Below are positions 6,444 to 10,655 of a stretch of 10,655 nt of DNA, in pieces. Position 1 is the first letter of the stretch, and each line of letters begins with the position of its first letter. The position numbers and the translations under genes are program-made. The DNA is from Clostridia bacterium (GTDB lineage: Bacteria > Bacillota > Clostridia > Christensenellales > UBA1242), in NCBI GenBank assembly GCA_016290255.1, contig JAEETG010000025.1, positions 1 through 10,655 of the forward strand, in the 5' to 3' direction. The notes under the pieces are model-generated. The model was not told the DNA's origin. It searched no databases and worked only from the letters and a program-made list of their open reading frames with translations.

Positions 6444-7535
6444 ATGAGAGTATTGTTGCTTTCTGTAACTTGTGGAGAAGGGCATAACGCAATGGCAAAA
6501 GCTTTGAAAGAAAGTTTTGAAAAACAAAATCAACAAGTTAAAATAGTGCAGGTTTTTGGATATGATGACAAAAGAATAAAAAGAGAAAATAGTTTATTTT
6601 TGTTTGCCTGCAAATATATTCCCCACATTTATGATAAAGTTTGGAACGACCTTAGGAAAAAGAACACAAAAGAGAATTTGCCGTTTAGTTTAAAAAAAGC
6701 ATACCAGTATGTTGAAGAGAAAATAAAAGAATTTGAGCCAGACATTATTGTTGCAACACACAACTATGGAAGCACAATTTTGTCAGTTATGAAAAAAGAA
6801 GGAAAACTTGAAAATGTGATGACGGGAGCAATACTTCATGACCAAGTTGTTTGCCCATTTTGGGAAAAATCCAGAAGAATTAACTACATTTTTGCACCAT
6901 ATGAAAACACCAACAAAGATCTTTTGTTTAAAGGATTTAGGAAAGATCAAATTAAAATTACTGGAATTCCAGTTTCGGATAAATTTAAAAACATATCTTT
7001 AAAAGAGCCAGAAGAGTTCACTGTCACATTAATAGGTGGTGGAAATGCTGTTGGAGGAATGAAAAAACTTGTGAGGTCTTTGGCAGACTTACCCGTAAAA
7101 GTTGTGTGCATAAATGGCCATAATAAAAGAAGCTATAATTCCGTTCAAAAATATATTGAAGAGCATAATCTTACAAATATTGAAAACCTTGGGTTCACCT
7201 CCCATGTTGCAGATATTTTTTCAAGGTCTAGTGTGATTGTTTCAAGATGTGGAGCAGGGTGCTTTTCAGAAATTCTTGCAGCAGGTGTTCCATTTATAAC
7301 AAGAGAAAAACTTATTATCAACGAAAAAATTGCTCAAGAATTTTTTGAGAAAGCTGGTTGTTCACTTACAATGCATTCAATTAATGATGCGAGGAAATAT
7401 GTTGAAATGCTGCTCAAGAACCCAGCAATGTTAGAAAAAATGAAAGAAAATATCAAAAAGTATTCAAAACCAAATTCAACAGACAACATCGTTAAATTTT
7501 TGATAACAAGACAAATCTTTGCACGAAGCAAATAA
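6444..7535 (+). CDS. Glycolipid glycosyltransferase of the MGDG synthase/UgtP type (GT-B fold)
   Basis: A 363-residue protein with the two-domain layout of MGDG synthase and processive diacylglycerol glucosyltransferases. The N-terminal acceptor domain opens with a glycine-rich loop, CGEGHNAMAKAL (10-21), which corresponds to the family GxGHxxAA motif. The C-terminal GT28-like donor domain shows IGGGNAVGG (197-205), NGHNK, and SRCGAGCFSEILAAGVPFI from about 267, with Glu276 where MurG-like enzymes hold the nucleotide sugar. No membrane span is evident, so it is probably a peripheral enzyme on the inner membrane face. The likely reaction is transfer of a hexose from a UDP-sugar to diacylglycerol, giving glycolipid or a lipoteichoic anchor. 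Donor and acceptor cannot be fixed from sequence. GAGGT lies seven bases before the ATG. Confidence 0.85.
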   Translation: MRVLLLSVTCGEGHNAMAKALKESFEKQNQQVKIVQVFGYDDKRIKRENSLFLFACKYIPHIYDKVWNDLRKKNTKENLPFSLKKAYQYVEEKIKEFEPDIIVATHNYGSTILSVMKKEGKLENVMTGAILHDQVVCPFWEKSRRINYIFAPYENTNKDLLFKGFRKDQIKITGIPVSDKFKNISLKEPEEFTVTLIGGGNAVGGMKKLVRSLADLPVKVVCINGHNKRSYNSVQKYIEEHNLTNIENLGFTSHVADIFSRSSVIVSRCGAGCFSEILAAGVPFITREKLIINEKIAQEFFEKAGCSLTMHSINDARKYVEMLLKNPAMLEKMKENIKKYSKPNSTDNIVKFLITRQIFARSK

Positions 7536-7565
7536 AAAAAAGAGCAAACAAATTTGCTCTTTTTT
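7536..7565. terminator. Bidirectional terminator between convergent genes
   Basis: An A-run plus AGAGCAAA, loop CAAA (7549-7552) and TTTGCTCT plus a T-run form a stem of up to 13 bp directly after the glycosyltransferase stop. The minus-strand gene ends 31 bases to the right, so the element can serve both. Its core is identical to the terminator at 2546-2569. Confidence 0.87.
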
Positions 7566-7595
7566 GTGTTTTTATATGTGTTTTTCACAAAATTT

Positions 7596-8198
7596 TCACT
7601 TTTTTAACACATTTTTTTGCAAATCAACATATTCTTTTTGCATTTTTTCTCTCCAATCCTCTTTTGAAGAAAGGGTGATTTTTTTAATTTTTTCCAAATC
7701 TAGCATGGAACAAATTTCAACAAAGTTGCAAATTTCTTCAACAGAAAATAGGGTTGGAGTTCCTTCTTGATATTTTCCCTCCCAAGGTGTTCCGTTGTTG
7801 TTAACGCCATATTTTTCTTCCATGGCGTGAGCTATTTTTTCGTAGTCGTCATAAACTGTTTCAAAAGGAATTCCACTTTCAATTTTTTTGTAAGGGAAAA
7901 AATGAGCAAAATAAAAGTAATCTGACAAAAGGTGAAGGCAATAGCCTTTTTGAAAATCCGTTTTAATTTCACTTTTTGAAAAATAGTTGAAAAGGTTAAC
8001 TTTCCCAGACATTTTTTGTTTAGTGGTCATGTCGTTTGTTCTTGGGTCGGAGTAGTGTGCTTTTTCTTTTTCTTCTTGCCCAGCAAGAGCAATATAGTCT
8101 GGCTCTTTAATTCCATCCATAAAAGCTTTTTCATCTTTTATTTTGTGTTTTTTCATATATTCGATGGCAATTGCCATGTGAACAGCTAAACTTGGCAT
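7596..8198 (-). CDS. Putative zinc-dependent phospholipase C-like protein
   Basis: A 200-residue soluble protein without a signal peptide. It resembles small bacterial members of the zinc-dependent phospholipase C fold: MPSLAVHMAIA with His7 at the start, an acidic KEPDY with Asp34, His48 in AHYSD, then GYCLHLLSDYFYFAHFF (85-101) with His89, Asp93 and His99. Those His and Asp residues are spaced as expected for metal ligands. Whether it is an active phospholipase, another hydrolase or only fold-related cannot be decided, and a phospholipase without an export signal would be unusual. The start at 8198 has AAAGGGAG upstream and a good promoter. It stops at TGA, while most genes here stop at TAA. 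Confidence 0.6.
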   Translation of the reverse strand: MPSLAVHMAIAIEYMKKHKIKDEKAFMDGIKEPDYIALAGQEEKEKAHYSDPRTNDMTTKQKMSGKVNLFNYFSKSEIKTDFQKGYCLHLLSDYFYFAHFFPYKKIESGIPFETVYDDYEKIAHAMEEKYGVNNNGTPWEGKYQEGTPTLFSVEEICNFVEICSMLDLEKIKKITLSSKEDWREKMQKEYVDLQKNVLKK

Positions 8199-8220
8199 TT
8201 TTTCTCCCTTTGTTTTTATT

Positions 8221-8249
8221 ATTGTATATCATAAAATTTGTTTAGTCAA
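8221..8249 (-). promoter_or_regulatory. sigma-A promoter of the phospholipase-like gene
   Basis: Minus-strand TTGACT (8244-8249), a 17-base spacer and TACAAT (8221-8226), followed by AAAGGGAG (8204-8211) and the ATG. The -35 touches the first unit of the adjacent repeat array. Confidence 0.8.
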
Positions 8250-8411
8250 ACAAAAAAGGTTGCTTGCTTTGTAATATGTTGCAAGCCATTTTTTAAACAA
8301 AAAAAAGACTGTTTGTCATTGATGAATGAACCGCAAACCCTTTTTTTAAACAAAAAAAAAGATTGCTTGTCATTGCCGCAAGCCTTTTTTTAAACAAAAA
8401 AAAGACTGTGC
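8248..8411. repeat. Four tandem degenerate repeats forming serial terminator-like hairpins
   Basis: Four copies of a unit beginning AAAC followed by six to nine A and a G start at 8248, 8295, 8348 and 8392, so the periods are 47, 53 and 44 bases. The first three units each contain an inverted repeat between an A tract and a T tract: GCTTGC/GCAAGC (8262-8267, 8281-8286), GTTTG/CAAAC with inner TCATT/AATGA (8311-8338), and GCTTG/CAAGC (8365-8383). The fourth copy (AAAC, eight A, GACTGTGC) coincides with the 3' end of the SRP RNA gene. Read on either strand the hairpins resemble intrinsic terminators. They lie downstream of the SRP RNA and upstream of the next minus-strand gene. Confidence 0.8.
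8397..8404 (-). terminator. T-tract at the 3' end of the SRP RNA
   Basis: The terminal SRP helix arm GCACAGTC is followed on the minus strand by eight or more T, so the RNA may end at its own closing helix. The hairpin array beyond it provides back-up. Confidence 0.65.
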
Positions 8412-8673
8412 GGTCATTTCGAAAAACCTTAACAGGGCAGTAACCTTTTGAAAGGCTCCCAAGAGGCTACCTTATGGCACATCACAAACAACCCCTTAAT
8501 GCTGCTGCCTTCCGGCTCTGACATGGTTCAGAGCGAGCAATTGCACAAGACCTTTTGTTCAACACCCATCAAAAGCACTTACGCTGTTAAAAATTTCCCT
8601 AGATGACTGGTCAGCCTCGCTGTAGTGGATTGCGAGTAACAGGGCACCACTAGCTCCCCGCTTAGCACAGCCT
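8404..8673 (-). ncRNA. ffs: Signal recognition particle RNA, long Bacillus-type (6S/scRNA)
   Basis: The minus strand encodes an RNA of about 270 nt, the size of Bacillus scRNA, which joins Ffh to target nascent membrane and secreted proteins. The Alu end reads GCTGTGCTAAGCGGGGAG, then GGTGCCCTG and GCAATCC, closely like Bacillus. Domain IV reads CATGTCAGAGCCGGAAGG followed by AGCAGCATTAAG, with the GGAA tetraloop at 8510-8513. The 5' GGCTGTGC (8665-8672) pairs fully with the 3' GCACAGTC (8404-8411), one pair being G-U, which fixes both ends of the closing helix. A promoter sits directly upstream and a T-tract directly downstream. The exact mature ends after processing are not visible. Confidence 0.96.
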
Positions 8674-8679
8674 AGAGTT

Positions 8680-8708
8680 ATTATAGCACATAAAGGGCTT
8701 TTTTGCAA
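8680..8708 (-). promoter_or_regulatory. sigma-A promoter of the SRP RNA
   Basis: Minus-strand TTGCAA (8703-8708), a 17-base spacer and a perfect TATAAT (8680-8685). Seven bases on, the start falls at about 8673, at the first base of the closing helix. Confidence 0.88.
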
Positions 8709-8757
8709 CAAAAAATATTTATAATCTTGCCAATTTTATAATTTTTTCTTATTTTAA

Positions 8758-8786
8758 TTGTTTTTTTTGTTAGATTGTGCTATCCT
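8758..8786 (+). promoter_or_regulatory. Extended -10 promoter of the CBS-protein/ileS operon
   Basis: TTGTTT (8758-8763), a 17-base spacer ending in TGC, and TATCCT (8781-8786) give a TGN extended -10. It is divergent from the SRP RNA promoter, with about 50 A+T-rich bases between the two -35 elements. A start near 8793 would leave a leader of about 17 bases. Confidence 0.6.
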
Positions 8787-8809
8787 TTTAAGAAATAGAG
8801 GTGTATATT

Positions 8810-9541
8810 ATGATTATTGATGCAAACAAAACAAACGCTCAACGCTTTATCACAGCGTATAACACAATCGACCAATCCCTTAGGTCAATCTATAACTACA
8901 AAAGAAGCATGACATTTTCAGACATGATTAGAAGAACTGTTCCAATCAACAGTGTTATAAGAAAATATGAAGACAAACTCATCGACTACGCAAGGCTTAG
9001 GAACTCAATTATTCACAATTCAAACGAAGAGTTCGTGATTGCTGAGCCTCACAGTGAAGTTGTTCTTTTGATGGAAAAAATTGCTGAAATGATAACAAAG
9101 CCACCAAAAGTTGTTAACATTGTTGCCAAAAGAGCCGTTCTCACAATTGAGGGGAATATGTCCATTAAAGAAGTCATTTCCCTTATGTCTAAGTCTGGTT
9201 TCAAAACTTTGCCAGTTTATGAAAATGGAAAAATTATGGGGATTGCAACACCAAACAGAATAATTGAGTGGTGTGGAGCAAAAATTGATGATGACCACAA
9301 TGTTGAGTCAATACTTGCCAACCCAATTTCTCAAACACTAAAAGATGGCGACCTTAACACAAGGTTCACTCTTTGCAACGAAAACCTAACAATTCAAGAA
9401 GCACTTGATATGTTTTATAGAAACAGAATTTTATCTGCAATCATCATAACCAAAAATGGTGGCAGTTATGAAAAAATTATGGGTCTGCTCACAATCAGTG
9501 ACATTATGGACCTAAGCAAAATTTTAGACGATTATGAATAA
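8810..9541 (+). CDS. Protein with N-terminal HEPN-like domain and two CBS domains
   Basis: A 243-residue cytoplasmic protein. Residues 1-97 are predicted helical and include YARLRNSIIHN, where R64-N65-x3-H69 fits the R-x4-6-H motif of HEPN domains, many of which are RNases. IAEPH follows at 77-81. Two CBS domains follow (about 102-160 and 165-240), the first with TLPVYENGKIMGIATPNRI and the second with IMGLLTISDIMDL. CBS pairs usually bind adenosine-containing ligands. I chose the ATG at 8810: GAGGTG (8798-8803) lies six bases before it, and a GTG at 8801 is part of that site. ileS follows after 19 bases, probably on the same transcript. The CBS call is firm. The HEPN assignment rests on one motif plus helical character, and the function is unknown. 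Confidence 0.85.
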   Translation: MIIDANKTNAQRFITAYNTIDQSLRSIYNYKRSMTFSDMIRRTVPINSVIRKYEDKLIDYARLRNSIIHNSNEEFVIAEPHSEVVLLMEKIAEMITKPPKVVNIVAKRAVLTIEGNMSIKEVISLMSKSGFKTLPVYENGKIMGIATPNRIIEWCGAKIDDDHNVESILANPISQTLKDGDLNTRFTLCNENLTIQEALDMFYRNRILSAIIITKNGGSYEKIMGLLTISDIMDLSKILDDYE

Positions 9542-9560
9542 TTTATGGAGATAGACAAAA

Positions 9561-10655
9561 ATGTATAATAAAGTTGACAGCAAATTAGATTTGCCCAAAA
9601 TGGACAAAGAAGTTTTGTCGTTTTGGGATCAAGACAACACTTTTGAAAAAAGCGTTGAACAAAGAAAAGGCCAAAAGCCTTTTGTTTTCTTTGATGGTCC
9701 ACCAGGGGTTAATGGGCTTCCACACATTGGCCACTGCATCAACAGAGTTTTCAAAGACCTTATGCTTAGATACAAAACAATGAAAGGTTTTTTTGTTGAA
9801 AGGCAAGCGGGGTGGGATACTCACGGACTTCCTGTTGAACTCAAAGCAGAACAAGAACTTGGAATCAAAAACAAACAAGAACTTGAAAAGTTTGGAATGG
9901 AAAACTTCATCAACAAATGTAAGGAAGTTATGACAACCTATGAAAAAGTTTGGGTTGACACCTCAAAACTTATTGGTTTTTGGATTGACATGAAAAAGCC
10001 ATATATGACTTGTGACCAAACCTACATTGAAAGTGTTTGGTGGTCACTAAAAGAAATGTTTGACCGCGGACTTGTTGTGAAAGGTTATCGTGTGGCACCT
10101 TATTGTGACCGTTGTGGGACAAGCCTTGCTGAACACGAAGTTGCTCAAGGGCACAAAGAAGTCACCGACAAAACGCTTTATGTTAGATTCAAGTCAAAAG
10201 ACATGGACGGAGCCTATTTTGTTGCGTGGACAACAACTCCATGGACTCTTCCATCAAATGTTGCTCTCTGTGTTAACAAAGACGCAGATTATGACATGGT
10301 TGAAGTTGAAGGCGAAAAATATATTATGGCAAGCAGTTTGGTTTCAAAACTTTTTGAAGACGCAAAGGTTTTGAAAACCTTTAAGGGGCAAGACCTCATT
10401 GGAAAGGAATATGAACCACTTTATGCACTTGACGCAAAAATTTATGAAAACAAAAAATGTTTCTATATAACATCAGCAGATTATGTAACTCTCACCGATG
10501 GAACTGGAATTGTTCACATTGCTCCTGCCTTTGGAGAAGAAGACTACAATGTTGGAAAAGAATTCAACCTTCCAGTTGTTAAGATGGTTGATGAGGCTGG
10601 AAAGTTTAAACAAGGCATAAAATATGCTGGAATGCACAGAAGAGACGCAAACGAA
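9561..10655 (+). CDS. ileS: Isoleucyl-tRNA synthetase, eukaryote-like type (N-terminal 365 residues)
   Basis: The 5' part of a class I synthetase that charges tRNA-Ile. The right edge cuts it at about a third of the usual 1000-plus residues. Visible parts are DGPPGVNGLPHIGH with the HIGH motif at 55-58, RYKTMKGFFVER, GWDTHGLPVE (84-93), a PYCDRCGTS segment (180-188), and the editing-domain AWTTTPWTLPSN (222-233) and HIAPAFGEEDY (319-329). GLPHxGH with ERxxGWDTHGLPVE fits the eukaryote-like IleS clade better than the common bacterial one, whose form is closer to GNIHIGH with GWDCHGLPIE. GGAG lies ten bases before the ATG at 9561. The 19-base gap to the preceding gene has no room for a T-box leader. 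The KMSKS motif lies beyond the window. Confidence 0.95.
   Translation, partial: MYNKVDSKLDLPKMDKEVLSFWDQDNTFEKSVEQRKGQKPFVFFDGPPGVNGLPHIGHCINRVFKDLMLRYKTMKGFFVERQAGWDTHGLPVELKAEQELGIKNKQELEKFGMENFINKCKEVMTTYEKVWVDTSKLIGFWIDMKKPYMTCDQTYIESVWWSLKEMFDRGLVVKGYRVAPYCDRCGTSLAEHEVAQGHKEVTDKTLYVRFKSKDMDGAYFVAWTTTPWTLPSNVALCVNKDADYDMVEVEGEKYIMASSLVSKLFEDAKVLKTFKGQDLIGKEYEPLYALDAKIYENKKCFYITSADYVTLTDGTGIVHIAPAFGEEDYNVGKEFNLPVVKMVDEAGKFKQGIKYAGMHRRDANE

Noticed and set aside
8248..8411. Regularly spaced repeats resembling a small CRISPR array
   Set aside because: Repeat units are degenerate, A/T-tract based, unequal in spacing and form terminator-like hairpins. No cas gene is near.
8810..9541. HEPN toxin of a toxin-antitoxin pair
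   Set aside because: No nucleotidyltransferase or other antitoxin gene is adjacent. The neighbours are the SRP RNA and ileS, both housekeeping.
9542..9560. T-box riboswitch for ileS
   Set aside because: Only 19 bases separate the two genes. The operon leader before 8810 is also far too short.

Overview
The window looks like a chromosomal segment of a low-GC Bacillota, most likely an uncultured Clostridia-type bacterium. Supporting signs are the strong A+T bias, purine-rich Shine-Dalgarno sites on most genes, sigma-A style promoters with 17-base spacers, a long Bacillus-type SRP RNA with an Alu domain, and housekeeping genes with Firmicutes-like features. The genetic code appears standard: Trp is TGG, stops are mostly TAA, and one gene stops at TGA. 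The lineage is an inference from style, because no search was possible.

Layout from left to right. (1) 1-1553, minus strand: a large type II membrane protein of unknown function whose C-terminus lies outside the window. (2) 1686-2132, minus: rplI (ribosomal protein L9) with its own promoter and terminator. (3) 2222-2545, plus: a small protein with two copies of a four-cysteine (DUF1540-like) module. (4) 2568-3314, minus: a ChbG/YdjC-family carbohydrate deacetylase. It converges on gene 3 over one shared bidirectional terminator. (5) 3376-3654, minus: rpsT (S20) with a TTG start. (6) 3822-6343, plus: murI and glmS overlapping by 13 bases, divergent from rpsT. (7) 6444-7535, plus: a GT-B glycolipid glycosyltransferase of the MGDG synthase/UgtP type, from its own promoter. 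(8) 7596-8198, minus: a putative zinc phospholipase C-like protein. (9) 8248-8673: the SRP RNA gene on the minus strand, with a tandem array of hairpins between it and gene 8. (10) 8810 to the right edge, plus: a HEPN-like plus two-CBS protein followed 19 bases later by ileS (eukaryote-like type), cut by the window end.

How the genes fit together. Most are housekeeping: two ribosomal proteins, the protein-targeting RNA and a tRNA synthetase. murI and glmS both supply cell-wall precursors (D-glutamate and glucosamine-6-phosphate) and appear translationally coupled. The glycosyltransferase and the ChbG homologue also concern envelope or sugar metabolism. I do not see a mobile element, CRISPR array, phage or defence island. 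The least explained items are the large membrane protein, the twin four-cysteine protein, the HEPN-like/CBS protein beside ileS, and the repeat array that looks like multiplied copies of the SRP RNA tail.
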